Assembly (NCBI GenBank): GCA_027687465.1
Contig: JAQCQR010000007.1
Coordinates: forward strand, 54,284-118,283
DNA: 64,000 nucleotides
Source of the DNA: Coriobacteriaceae bacterium AF08-21
GTDB taxonomy: Bacteria; Actinomycetota; Coriobacteriia; Coriobacteriales; Coriobacteriaceae
Direction of reading: 5' to 3'
Positions 34,030 through 43,028 of this stretch are shown here, one piece after another. A program made the translations under genes and the position numbers. The notes below the pieces were generated by a model. That model saw only the letters and a list, made by a program, of their open reading frames with translations, ran no database searches and was not told the DNA's origin. The first letter of the stretch is position 1. Each line of letters opens with the position of its first letter.

Positions 34030-35096
34030 TGTGGGAAGCCGATGACTCTCAGGACCTGTGGGCGACGCCCGGCAACTCGCCGGCGGCATCCATGGCGCAC
34101 GGCGAGCGCATGGTGGGCTCGGAGCTGACGGCCGAGGACCTCGATGTCGACCGCACTTTGCGCCCCCAGCGCCTGGACGACTACTGTGGCCAGGAGCACA
34201 TCAAGCAGAGCCTGCGCGTGTTGATCGAAGCGGCGCAGAGCCGTGGCGAGACGCTCGACCACGTGATTTTCTCGGGTCCTCCGGGCCTGGGCAAGACCAC
34301 GCTGGCCACCGTTATCGCCAACGAGCTGGGCGCTCAGATCAAGACCACGAGTGGCCCTGCCATCGCGCGCACCGGTGACCTGGCGGCTATCCTTACCAAC
34401 CTGCAGCCGGGTGATGTGCTGTTTATTGACGAGATCCACCGCCTCAACCGTTCGGTCGAGGAGGTCCTGTACCCCGCGATGGAGGACTTTGCCCTCGATA
34501 TCGTGATCGGTAAAGGCCCGGCCGCACGATCGATTCGCCTGGATATCCCCAAGTTTACGCTGGTGGCGGCAACGACCCGCTCGGGTATGCTGACTGGCCC
34601 GCTGCGCGACCGCTTTGGCATTTCATATCGCCTGGATTACTACACGGTCGAAGAACTCGCGCAGATTGTGACGCGCTCGGCGTCCATCCTGGGTGTGACA
34701 ATAGACCATCCGAGCGCGCTCGAGATCGGCTCACGCTCGCGTGGCACGCCGCGCTTGGCTAACCGTTTGCTCAAGCGCGTGCGCGACTATGCGCAGGTGC
34801 GTGGCAACGGCCCCATCGAGCTCGATATTTGCCGTCAGGCGCTCGAGTTCTTCGAGATCGACGAGCTCGGCCTGGACTGGATGGATATTCGTATCTTGGA
34901 GACGCTTGCCAAGACGTTCTCCGGTCGTGCCGTGGGACTTACGACCCTTGCCAGCGCGGTGGGCGAGGACCCGGGCACGCTCGAGGATGTCTATGAGCCC
35001 TATTTGCTGCAGTGCGGGTTGATGATTCGTACGCCGCAGGGCCGTCAGGCAACCCTTCGCACCTTTGAGCACCTGGGGATTGAACCTACCGTTTAG
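34029..35096 (+). CDS. ruvB: Holliday junction DNA helicase RuvB
   Basis: This is the 355-residue AAA+ motor that drives branch migration. It has [15 protein letters not shown], Walker [12 protein letters not shown], Walker [11 protein letters not shown], a Sensor 1 region ([10 protein letters not shown]), the arginine finger region GPLRDRFGI, and a C-terminal winged helix ending [16 protein letters not shown] 34029 overlaps the ruvA stop; GTG 34026 is possible but less likely. Length and motif order are normal. Confidence 0.96.
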   Translation: MWEADDSQDLWATPGNSPAASMAHGERMVGSELTAEDLDVDRTLRPQRLDDYCGQEHIKQSLRVLIEAAQSRGETLDHVIFSGPPGLGKTTLATVIANELGAQIKTTSGPAIARTGDLAAILTNLQPGDVLFIDEIHRLNRSVEEVLYPAMEDFALDIVIGKGPAARSIRLDIPKFTLVAATTRSGMLTGPLRDRFGISYRLDYYTVEELAQIVTRSASILGVTIDHPSALEIGSRSRGTPRLANRLLKRVRDYAQVRGNGPIELDICRQALEFFEIDELGLDWMDIRILETLAKTFSGRAVGLTTLASAVGEDPGTLEDVYEPYLLQCGLMIRTPQGRQATLRTFEHLGIEPTV

Positions 35097-35240
35097 GGCG
35101 CTTTGTTTTGGCGGGCTGTTGGGCTATCGCCGGGCATCGGGTAAACATATCGCCGTTCATCGGTTATGGGCGTTTTACTATTGCGCGCCCGTGCTATGCT
35201 GAATTGGTCTTTTTCTCATCCGGTAACGAAAGGACCGCCC

Positions 35241-36908
35241 ATGCCTACTGACATCGAAATCGCACGTTCTGTCACGCCGCTGCCTATTACCGAGGTGGCC
35301 AAGAACGCCGGCGTCGACGTTAAGCACCTTATTCCGTACGGCTTCGACAAGGCTAAGGTCGACTATTCACTGCTCAACGAGCCGACTGATCACCAGGCCA
35401 AGCTCGTCCTCGTGACCGCTATCAACCCAACGCCTGCGGGCGAGGGCAAGACCACCACGACCATCGGTCTGGCCGATGGCCTGCGTCGTCGCGGCGTCAA
35501 GAGTGCCGTGGCCCTGCGCGAGCCTTCGCTCGGCCCTGTCTTTGGCGTTAAGGGCGGTGCTGCCGGCGGCGGCTGGGCTCAGGTCATCCCCATGGAGGAT
35601 ATCAACCTGCACTTTACCGGCGACTTCCACGCTATCGGTGCCGCCAATAACCTGCTGGCCGCCATGCTTGATAACCACATCCAGCAGGGCAACCAGCTCG
35701 GTATCGACGTTAAGCGCATCACTTGGAAGCGCGTCGTCGATATGAACGACCGTCAGCTGCGCCACGTCATCGACGGTATTGGCGGTAAGGCCCAGGGCGT
35801 GCCGCGCGAGGACGGCTTCGATATCACCGTCGCCTCCGAGGTCATGGCAATCCTGTGCCTGTCTACGAGTATCAGCGACCTCAAGGAGCGCCTGGGCGAG
35901 ATCGTCGTCGGCTACAGCTTTGCCGGCGAGCCCGTCCGTGCCCGCGACCTTAAGGCCCAGGGTGCCATGGCCGCGTTGCTTAAGGACGCGCTCAAGCCCA
36001 ACCTGGTGCAAACGCTCGAGGGCACGCCCGCGTTTGTCCACGGCGGTCCCTTCGCCAACATCGCCCACGGCTGCAACTCTATCATGGCCACGCGTATGGC
36101 GATGCGCTTTGGCGATGTTGCCATTACCGAGGCCGGCTTCGGTGCCGATCTGGGTGCCGAGAAGTTCCTCGACATCAAGTGCCGTATGACGGGCGTTCGC
36201 CCCAGCGCCGTCGTGGTCGTCGCGACCGCTCGTGCGCTGAAGTACAACGGTGGCGTCGCCAAGGCCGACCTCAACGAGGAGAACCTCGAGGCACTCAAGG
36301 CCGGCATGCCCAACCTGCTGCGTCACGTCGACAACATCCAGAACGTTTATGGTCTGCCCTGCGTAGTCGCCATCAACCGCTTCCCGGCGGACACCGAGGC
36401 CGAGCTTGCGCTCATCGAGTCCGAGTGCCAGAAGCTCGGCGTCAACGTTAAGCTTTCCGAGGTCTGGGCCAAGGGCGGCGAGGGCGCGCTCGAGCTTGCC
36501 GATGAGGTCATGCGTCTGATTGAGCAGCCGAGCGAGCTCAAGTTTGCCTATGAGGACGGCGCTGATGTCGCTGATGCCCTCGAGGCCGTTGCCACCAAGG
36601 TCTACCGCGCCGACGGCGTTGACTTTACGCCGGCCGCCAAGCGCCAGCTCGCCGAGCTGCGCGAGAACGGCTTTGGCAACCTGCCGGTGTGCGTCGCCAA
36701 GACGCAGTACAGCTTTAGCGACAACGCCAAGGCCCTGGGCGCTCCCGAGATCTTCCGCATCACGGTGCGCGAGCTCAAGGTTTCTGCCGGCGCCCACTTT
36801 GTGGTCGCGCTGACCGGCAGTGTTCTGACCATGCCGGGCCTGCCCAAGGTGCCCGCGGCCGAGAACATCGACGTCGACAACGACGGCAACATCACCGGTC
36901 TGTTCTAG
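35241..36908 (+). CDS. fhs: Formate-tetrahydrofolate ligase
   Basis: This 555-residue enzyme makes 10-formyl-THF from formate, ATP and THF. Motifs: the ATP-binding P-loop [55 protein letters not shown] and the C-terminal [14 protein letters not shown]. The length matches the family. GAAAGGA precedes ATG 35241. It is monocistronic with its own terminator. The next steps of the pathway are encoded 13 kb away at 48954-50443. Confidence 0.96.
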   Translation: MPTDIEIARSVTPLPITEVAKNAGVDVKHLIPYGFDKAKVDYSLLNEPTDHQAKLVLVTAINPTPAGEGKTTTTIGLADGLRRRGVKSAVALREPSLGPVFGVKGGAAGGGWAQVIPMEDINLHFTGDFHAIGAANNLLAAMLDNHIQQGNQLGIDVKRITWKRVVDMNDRQLRHVIDGIGGKAQGVPREDGFDITVASEVMAILCLSTSISDLKERLGEIVVGYSFAGEPVRARDLKAQGAMAALLKDALKPNLVQTLEGTPAFVHGGPFANIAHGCNSIMATRMAMRFGDVAITEAGFGADLGAEKFLDIKCRMTGVRPSAVVVVATARALKYNGGVAKADLNEENLEALKAGMPNLLRHVDNIQNVYGLPCVVAINRFPADTEAELALIESECQKLGVNVKLSEVWAKGGEGALELADEVMRLIEQPSELKFAYEDGADVADALEAVATKVYRADGVDFTPAAKRQLAELRENGFGNLPVCVAKTQYSFSDNAKALGAPEIFRITVRELKVSAGAHFVVALTGSVLTMPGLPKVPAAENIDVDNDGNITGLF

Positions 36909-36936
36909 GCAAGAGCGACGTTATTGCCGCCTGTCC

Positions 36937-36972
36937 GCCCCGCCGTGCCCCACAGCACGGCGGGGCTTTTGT
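36937..36972 (+). terminator. Intrinsic terminator of fhs
   Basis: A 12-bp perfect stem GCCCCGCCGTGC/GCACGGCGGGGC with a short loop is followed by TTTTGTTT. Confidence 0.88.
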
Positions 36973-37085
36973 TTCTAGCCGCGCTTGTCTTGTAGATACC
37001 GACGGGCTTTGCCCACCATGGGCTTTTGCGCGGGTAGAATGCATGGATAACTTGATGCTTACGGGCGACGGAAAGGAATCGTTGC

Positions 37086-38075
37086 ATGGATCAGGACAAG
37101 ACAACCGTGATGGGCGGCTACGGTTCCGCGCAGGCTGGCGATAGCGCCGATGCGACCCGCGTTGTTCCCAACCCCGGTTATACCGACCCCGCCGCGACGC
37201 AGCCTTCTGCCGAGCCAACCCGGGTTATGGGCTATGGCGACACAGCGCGGGATTCTTATGCTGTATCTTCGCAAGGCTCCTATGGCGACGCAGCTCCGGA
37301 CCCGTTTGATTACGCGCCGCAGGATTCTTATGCCGCCTCGACGCCGAATCCCTATGATGACCTGCCGCAAAATCCCATTCCGCAGCCTCAGCAGACGACG
37401 TATATGCCTCGCACGGCGCAGCCTCGCTACGAGTCGCGCGAGCCGTATCGCGAGTACCCTAAGTCGATTCCGCAATATGGCGAGGACGAGGAGAAGAAGC
37501 CGTCGCGTTCGTCGAGCGTGATCAAGAAGATCCTCATCGTGCTGGCGATCTTCTTTGCGCTGTCGGTTGTGTTTGCCATTGTGTCGGGCATGCTCAACAA
37601 GCGAGGGAGTTCAACGGCCGATACCGCTGCCGAGCAAACCGAGTCCGCCTCGTCTAGCACCGTCGATCTGAGCGATATCCCGGGGCAGTACTGGTCCAAC
37701 GCCAAGAAACTTCTCAAGTCGCGCGGCGCCAATCTTTCGAATGCCGTGGTCCTGACTGATGATGGCTCAACGCCCGTCATCGATGCCAACTGGGTCGTTA
37801 CTTCTGCTTACTATAACGACAGCGGCAACCTCGAAATTCAACTCACGCACAAGAATAGCTCGGGCAACTCGCCCGACGGCCAAAGCGGTACCGACAGCTC
37901 GAGCTCTAATACGCTGGAGGACCTGAGCAACAAGGCACAGGAGCTTGGAGATAAGGCCCAAGAGCTGGGTGACACGGCTCAGAATCTCGGCGATACCGCG
38001 CAGAGCCTGGGCGATATGGCAACGAACGCCTGGGATGCCCTGCAAAACGGCATTTCGGGCGCGCAGGGAAACTAG
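37086..38075 (+). CDS. Hypothetical single-pass membrane protein with heptad tail
   Basis: These 329 residues match no family I recognise. Residues 1-145 are polar and Pro/Tyr/Gln-rich and include three T-x-V motifs (TTVMGGYG, ATRVVP, PTRVMGYGD). Basic residues and a single membrane helix (IKKILIVLAIFFALSVVFAIV) follow at about 146-168. Outside lies a region of about 60 residues (DIPGQYWSNAKKLLKSRG onward) with PASTA-like spacing. The C-terminus is four to five 7-residue repeats of the type KAQELGD. The N-terminal TxV motifs recall phosphothreonine substrates of Ser/Thr kinases (speculative). AAAGGA precedes ATG 37086. Confidence 0.7.
   Translation: MDQDKTTVMGGYGSAQAGDSADATRVVPNPGYTDPAATQPSAEPTRVMGYGDTARDSYAVSSQGSYGDAAPDPFDYAPQDSYAASTPNPYDDLPQNPIPQPQQTTYMPRTAQPRYESREPYREYPKSIPQYGEDEEKKPSRSSSVIKKILIVLAIFFALSVVFAIVSGMLNKRGSSTADTAAEQTESASSSTVDLSDIPGQYWSNAKKLLKSRGANLSNAVVLTDDGSTPVIDANWVVTSAYYNDSGNLEIQLTHKNSSGNSPDGQSGTDSSSSNTLEDLSNKAQELGDKAQELGDTAQNLGDTAQSLGDMATNAWDALQNGISGAQGN
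37932..38036 (+). repeat. 21-bp tandem repeats encoding KAQELGD heptads
   Basis: Four copies and a degenerate fifth of a 21-base unit at the 3' end of the membrane protein gene encode KAQELGD, KAQELGD, TAQNLGD, TAQSLGD and MATNAWD. The heptads suggest an amphipathic helix. Confidence 0.8.
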
Positions 38076-38087
38076 CTGTTAAGCGGG

Positions 38088-39269
38088 CTACAGCTGCTCG
38101 GCCGGACGGTCGGGCGAGCTAAAGCCTGAGTCAAACGTAACGACGCACGAGACGTTGGGCCGGCGCTCGTGCGCGATGCGCGTGACGAGCTCCAGCAGCT
38201 CCTCGTCGGATATGTCAAAGCCGTCGGGACGCACCAGGTCAAACGAAACGAACCCGTCATGCTCGTGCAGGTCGTGGATGGAGAGCGCGGGGTCGATCTG
38301 CATGATGCCGCGCTTGACCCAGCCGCGCAGGTCGTCGCCGGTGGTGGCGATGGGGTCGCAGTGCAGCGTGATGCCAATGCCCATCTGGCGCTTGATGTCG
38401 TGCTCGATGGTGTCCAGGATCTCGTGGTGCTCAAATGCGTCGCCCTCGCCGGGCATCTCCACGTGGGCGCTGGCAAACTGACGACCAGGACCGTAGTCGT
38501 GCACCATCAGGTCGTGTGTGCCCAAGACCTGCGGATAGGACATGATCTTGTCGCGGATTGCCTGGACGAGCTTGGGGTCGGGCGCTTGCCCCAGCAACGG
38601 GCTGATGGCGTCGCGCACTAGGCCCATGCCGCTGATGCAGATGAAGATGCCCACGCCCAGGCCCGCCCAGCCGTCGAGGTCAAAGCCGGTCGTCTGCGAA
38701 ATAAGCGCCGCCGCTAAGACCGAGCCCGAGGTGATGACGTCGTTTTTGGAGTCCTGCGCCGTGGCGATGAGTGTTTCGGAATCGATACGGTTGCCCAGCG
38801 CGTGGTTGAATGCGGCCATCCAGAATTTGACGAGCATGGACAAGACGAGAGCGGCTAGGGAGATCAGCGTGTAGGCGGTGGGGGAGGGCTTGATGATCTT
38901 GGTGACCGACTCGAGGATCAGGTTGATGCCGACGGCGCAAACCAGGACGGCGACAAACAAGCCGGCGAGGTACTCGTAGCGGCCGTGGCCATAGGGGTGG
39001 TCTTCGTCTGCCGGGCGGCTGGCAAGGCGGAACCCGAGCAGGCTCACGATGTTGCTCGAGGCATCGGAGAGGTTGTTGAAGGCATCGGCGATGAGAGAGA
39101 CGGAGCCTGCGAGCAGGCCCGCGATGCCCTTGGCCAGGCACAGGGTGATGTTGAGGCCAATGCAGATGAGACTTGCGGCAAAGCCCGCGTTGGTGCGGCA
39201 AGATGCATCGACCGGCTCGCCCTCGCTGCCGGGAACAAGCGTATGTACCAGCCGATTTACAAATAGCAT
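38088..39269 (-). CDS. Cation diffusion facilitator family transporter
   Basis: This is a 393-residue CDF exporter with about six membrane helices and a C-terminal cytoplasmic ferredoxin-like domain. The helix 2 site reads DAFNNLSD (Asp-x3-Asn) and the helix 5 site AQDSKND (Asp-x3-Asp), with HPYGHGRYEY between helices 2 and 3. The lack of His in the transport site differs from typical Zn exporters such as YiiP (DD-HD) and is closer to the manganese type, though this is only an inference. GAGGA lies 8 bases before ATG 39269; longer frames up to 39428 lack a ribosome binding site. It converges with the heptad protein gene, 12 bases apart. Confidence 0.88.
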   Translation of the reverse strand: MLFVNRLVHTLVPGSEGEPVDASCRTNAGFAASLICIGLNITLCLAKGIAGLLAGSVSLIADAFNNLSDASSNIVSLLGFRLASRPADEDHPYGHGRYEYLAGLFVAVLVCAVGINLILESVTKIIKPSPTAYTLISLAALVLSMLVKFWMAAFNHALGNRIDSETLIATAQDSKNDVITSGSVLAAALISQTTGFDLDGWAGLGVGIFICISGMGLVRDAISPLLGQAPDPKLVQAIRDKIMSYPQVLGTHDLMVHDYGPGRQFASAHVEMPGEGDAFEHHEILDTIEHDIKRQMGIGITLHCDPIATTGDDLRGWVKRGIMQIDPALSIHDLHEHDGFVSFDLVRPDGFDISDEELLELVTRIAHERRPNVSCVVTFDSGFSSPDRPAEQL

Positions 39270-39487
39270 AGCGGTCGTCCTCACAATCATGTTTAAGGGG
39301 ATAGTGTAGCTCGCGCGGAGGCGCTGTGCACCGATGCTCAGAAAATGCAGCAATGGTCTGCCGGTGCTAACGAGCGAGCCTTCTCGTCTGCCTGGGTGGT
39401 CCATTTTGGGCCACATGGGTATGGGCATGTGCCTGTTTGCTCGACATACTTAACGTCGACAGCCCCTGTGCAAAGGAGGACGTTTCC

Positions 39488-40824
39488 ATGGACGAGATGT
39501 TTGCCATTAAATGTCAAAACTGCGGCGGCCCTATGTACTCGCACCAAGCTAAGCGCAGCTTTGAGTGCGCTTATTGCGGTGCGGTCATTCCGTGGCAGGC
39601 GGACGCCGGAGAGCCCAAGAGCGCTTTGGGCATTCGCCATACGCCGTTGACGGTAGTGGATGGACTGCTCAAGCTCACGCATGTGTCGCAACTCGAGCGC
39701 CCGGAGGACCCGGACTGGTATTTCTTCAATTCGCACTGGCGCAATCAGTCGGTCCTGGAACATCTGCTGTGGGAGGACCGCGGCACGGCGCAGGAGTTCC
39801 AAGAAGCGACGCACGTGAGCATTCCCTGCCCCTTCTGCGGAGCGTCCTTTGAGGGCGAGTCAACGCAGCGTGTGTTTGAGTGCCCGTCCTGCGGCAACAA
39901 GATCGGCATTGCCGACTTGCTCAAGCCCGGTACGTTTAGCAAACGTCTGACCATGGGCGTGGGTGCGGAGTATGTCCGGAGCAGGGTATTCCCTGCGAAA
40001 TTTCGCCGCAGCAGGCACGTGCCAACGCGCTGCAGCTGGTGCGCCAGTACCCGGATGCCTTTGCCGGGCACGACGTGGAAGACGCGATCCAAAACGACAT
40101 GATGCTCTTCTATTTCCCCATGGCGCTGGCGGACCTGCGTATGATGGCGAGCTTCCCGGGCAAGGGCCTGAGCAAGGAAACCCTGGTGTACTACGAGGTG
40201 CTCGACTGGGCGTATCCGCGGGCAAACTATCTGGATGTTCGCCTTATGGGCATTTTGGAGCCGTGGGACTTTGCCAAGGTTGGGCCGTTTGACCCGGCCA
40301 TGCAGGAAGGTGACTTTCGCGTTGTCTCCGTCGATGCGTCTACCAAGGACCAGGTGGTCATTGATAAGTTGGCGCTCGACATTGCCGGCAACGATGCCGA
40401 GGCGGTGCTGGGGCTCAATAAAAAGAGCATCCGCACTTGGGCGCGCAAGGCCCGCAAGCATAAGGACGGCCTGGTGATGGTGCCGGTGTACTTTGTCGAT
40501 CGTCCGGCGACGGACAGCCGCGACGGCGAGCAAGTGCGCATCGCTGTGAACGGCCAGACGGGCCGCGCGGCCGCGGTGGTGTTTAGCGACAAGCGCGAGA
40601 CGCATGTGGTGGCACCGCTCAACCCGAGCCTGCATCTGTCCGGCGAGAGCACCGTGCACGCCACGCCCATCGAGGTCAAATACGTTAAGTCGCCGTTTCT
40701 GTACCAGATCGTGCGCCGTGGAGGCGGCGAGCAGCAGCATCAGGTGGCAGCGGTCGCCGAGGGTTCTTACCGAGAAGAAAAGCCCAAACGCAAGGGATTG
40801 TTCGCTGCGATTTTTGGTAAGTAG
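39488..40824 (+). pseudogene. Zinc-ribbon protein gene with a frameshift
   Basis: AAAGGAGG precedes ATG 39488. The first 160 or so codons encode two zinc ribbons (CQNCGG...CAYCG and CPFCGA...CPSCG) of the TFIIB-type domain class. The frame then leaves the natural sequence near 39975. The continuing protein (PEQGIPCEISPQQARANAL onward) is found in the +2 frame and runs to TAA 40824, ending in a basic KPKRKGLFAAIFGK tail. Loss of one base at the CC in TATGTCCGG would explain it. The total length would be about 445 residues. It may be a true null allele or a sequence error. Function unknown. Confidence 0.75.
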
Positions 40825-40940
40825 GGGAGTGGTGCCGGGGCGTCGGGCTGCATCGCAAGGTCATGAGACGAACTTAAGACTGCTGGGAACGTGCTACCAT
40901 TGCCGATAGCCTTAATCTTGTAAGAAGCGGAGGCCAGATT

Positions 40941-41312
40941 ATGGGTTTTGCGGATCAGCAGCTTCAGCTTCAGGTACCGTATTCTCCTGACGACACGTTT
41001 AATGCCTTGAAGGCAGCTATGGAAAAGCTGCCTAAAGTAAAAGTTGATAGTGCATCGCCCACAACAAGAACAGTTGCAGCCGAGATTGGTATGAGCCTTT
41101 GGTCTTGGGGCGAAAATATCAGTATTTCGGTTGTTCCAGTTGAAGGCGGATCTGGCGTTACTGTCAAGTCGTCATCTAAGGTCAGGGCAAACGTATTAAA
41201 CGGGGGCAAAAATGCAAAGAATATTGCCAAGATAGTCGATGCCCTATCGAAGGAGCTCGAGCGGTATCCGCAGGTTTCACAGACTATTGAGACGCTGGCG
41301 GATAGTGGTTGA
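40941..41312 (+). CDS. Hypothetical protein normally followed by SHOCT domain
   Basis: These 123 residues have no signal peptide. The N-terminal part (LQVPYSPDDTFNALKAAMEKLPKVKVD) and strands up to VTVKSSSKVRANV look like a small alpha+beta domain, followed by a long helix (AKNIAKIVDALSKELERY). The frame stops at TGA 41310, just where a SHOCT-like coding stretch begins in the +1 frame, so the native product may be about 157 residues. The gene is AT-richer than its neighbours. GCGGAGG lies about 9 bases before ATG 40941. Confidence 0.6.
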   Translation: MGFADQQLQLQVPYSPDDTFNALKAAMEKLPKVKVDSASPTTRTVAAEIGMSLWSWGENISISVVPVEGGSGVTVKSSSKVRANVLNGGKNAKNIAKIVDALSKELERYPQVSQTIETLADSG

Positions 41313-41409
41313 TGTAGTTGCAAGGCTTGAGAGGCTTGCAGCACTGCGTGAGAGTGGAGTACTTACCGAGGAAGAGTTTGCTGCAGAAAAGGCAAAAATC
41401 CTTTCGTAA
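41305..41409 (+). pseudogene. SHOCT domain fragment, out of frame
   Basis: The 34-codon stretch reads VARLERLAALRESGVLTEEE..., a textbook SHOCT (short C-terminal) domain, which normally forms the tail of a longer protein. It overlaps the end of the upstream gene in another frame, and its only start is a GTG with no ribosome binding site. It is most simply the displaced C-terminus of that gene. Confidence 0.6.
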
Positions 41410-41686
41410 TCAGACACGATGGTTGGATTTGCATTCTATTATTGAACTTGTTTATACCAGGCTGAAAACATCGTGTGTAATAAAGGTGCGTAGTAGCCTC
41501 GTCTTGATTGGCGGATGTAAATAAACGGTGGAACGGCTGTAAAAGAGCCTTGCCACTGGGTAAAATCAGGATGTGCCGCGGAACCCGCTCCTCAGTCGGT
41601 CAACTTTGGAAGCGCGGGCAACGCAGGTACTATCGTCTAAAGGGCCGGGTGCGACCGGCCCTTTGCATGACTCCCTTCGCTATCCG
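41410..41686. other. Gene-free stretch with terminator-like hairpin
   Basis: No credible gene was seen. An 8-bp ACACGATG/CATCGTGT inverted pair (41414-41421, 41469-41476) spans 47 bases. A strong 10-bp hairpin AAAGGGCCGG/CCGGCCCTTT (41639-41664) sits just past the end of the minus-strand small ORF and could end that operon; its T-runs are only three bases long. Confidence 0.45.
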
Positions 41687-41779
41687 TTACTGCTTATATT
41701 CCCGCCAGATCGAGTAGAGGTTCCGGACGATGCCGGTTACATACATCGAGAGGCGCAGGATTTCAAGAAACAAGTTCAT
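41687..41779 (-). CDS. Possible 30-residue membrane-associated peptide
   Basis: The frame encodes 30 residues starting MNLFLEILRLSMYVTGIVRN, an amphipathic to hydrophobic helix with a basic/aromatic end (YSIWREYKQ). GGGGTGA lies about 6 bases upstream of ATG 41779. It is the last frame of the minus-strand run that begins with the ADP-ribosylglycohydrolase, and a strong hairpin follows the stop. Small hydrophobic peptides of this size can be type I toxins or leader peptides; nothing here shows which, if either. Confidence 0.3.
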   Translation of the reverse strand: MNLFLEILRLSMYVTGIVRNLYSIWREYKQ

Positions 41780-41922
41780 AGGCTTCACCCCAATCGGAGA
41801 TCGGAGCGTTGCCCGCAGGCGGATTCCGCGGCAGTCGTAATTCTACCTCACAGGCCGCGGCGGGAGACATACTACCCGCCCCATGGCTTGGAGCAGTGTC
41901 GATCTAACGGGCAATCAAGCCT

Positions 41923-42144
41923 CTAGTTCTCTTTGAATTGAGCAAGCATCTGCCCGAAGAAGCTTAGTTCGGATGGCTCATAAATGATCGAACCGCCGTC
42001 CGCGGTCCTGTAGACCCCGCAGGGGAGGTAACGCCCGTCGGGGAGGACATAGAGGCTGGCTTCCTCCTTCAGTCCTACTGGAAATAGCGGAATCCCGTTT
42101 TCGTCCACTTGGAACTCGTCTATATTTGCGATCTTCCTCTCCAT
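41923..42144 (-). CDS. Small hypothetical protein (73 aa)
   Basis: This is a 73-residue acidic, soluble protein with strand-turn patterns (EASLYVLPDGRYLPCGVYRTADGG in two pieces) and one Cys. A strong AGGAGG lies 6 bases before ATG 42144. It starts 32 bases after the ADP-ribosylglycohydrolase gene on the same strand, so the two are probably cotranscribed. I recognise no family. Confidence 0.6.
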   Translation of the reverse strand: MERKIANIDEFQVDENGIPLFPVGLKEEASLYVLPDGRYLPCGVYRTADGGSIIYEPSELSFFGQMLAQFKEN

Positions 42145-42176
42145 GATGCCTCCTGCCTTATTTCTTGAATGGCGCC

Positions 42177-42965
42177 TTAAAACAGGCAGCTCTCAATCAG
42201 CTCTTTGCCGCGCAGAGTGTCGATCCACTCCTGTGGGATGGCTTTGAGACCGTATGCCGTGCCGGCGAGGGCGCCGGCGACGGCTGCGGTGGTGTCGGTG
42301 TCGTCGCCTAGGTTGACGGCGGCAAGCACGCAATCTTCGTAGCTGTTAGTGTTGACGAAACACCAGGTGGCTGCCTTAAGCGTGTCGCGCACGAAGCCAC
42401 CCGACCTGATCTCCTGCTCAGGCACGCCTTTCAGATGGAGCGCCCACGAGGGGAGCACGTCGTTCATCACATCCCTCATCAGCTCGACAAATATGATGCA
42501 TGCGTCGGTCGACGTTCTGTGGGCGTGCGTAATCGCGGAGACCTTGCTGACCTCTTCGTCTGTCGCATCGGTGAACGCCAGGGGAGCGATGCGCATGAGC
42601 GATCCGTTGCCGTTGTCGCGCTCGCCGGAGCCTCCTTTGCCGGTGCGCAGGGCGCGGGCGGTCGTACCGCCGTAATCGAAAACGCCGTCGATCGTATACT
42701 CGCCACGGGCAATCCAGCTTACGAACTTGTCGCGCATGTCCGCGGTGTCGATGTGCCCGAGCTCCCTAATCGAGTCGCAGGTAGCAAGCGTCATAGATGC
42801 GTCGTCGCTCCAGGTGCCGGCGGGTTGCCCATGCGTGCCGTAGCCGATCATGTCCGTGCATTCGAACGTACCGCGGGGCCTGAACTCGTAGGGAACGCCC
42901 AGCGCGTCACCGACGGCAAGCCCATAGATGCAGTCGCGCAGTGTTGTTTTCGGTCTGTCTGTCAT
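42177..42965 (-). CDS. ADP-ribosylglycohydrolase family protein
   Basis: This is a 262-residue all-helical enzyme of the DraG/ARH family, which removes ADP-ribose from proteins or other targets using two Mg ions. The metal-site motifs are present: GLAVGDALGVPYEF, GTWSDDASMTLA (first acidic pair) and LGDDTDTTAAVAGALAG (second acidic triad), plus GNGSLMR. The length is typical. It is followed by a 73-residue protein on the same strand. There is no ADP-ribosyltransferase nearby, so the substrate is unknown; a role in reversing toxin or phage modification is one possibility. GGAG occurs shortly before ATG 42965. Confidence 0.9.
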   Translation of the reverse strand: MTDRPKTTLRDCIYGLAVGDALGVPYEFRPRGTFECTDMIGYGTHGQPAGTWSDDASMTLATCDSIRELGHIDTADMRDKFVSWIARGEYTIDGVFDYGGTTARALRTGKGGSGERDNGNGSLMRIAPLAFTDATDEEVSKVSAITHAHRTSTDACIIFVELMRDVMNDVLPSWALHLKGVPEQEIRSGGFVRDTLKAATWCFVNTNSYEDCVLAAVNLGDDTDTTAAVAGALAGTAYGLKAIPQEWIDTLRGKELIESCLF

Positions 42966-43028
42966 GGAAAGCTCCTCTTATCCCGGGTGATGTGGAGCGC
43001 CGTCGGGGGTATCGGTCGCAACGTGCCG

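Noticed and set aside
39338..39814. Minus-strand 158-codon frame over the zinc-ribbon gene
   Set aside because: It is antisense to the zinc-ribbon motifs and lacks a start signal.
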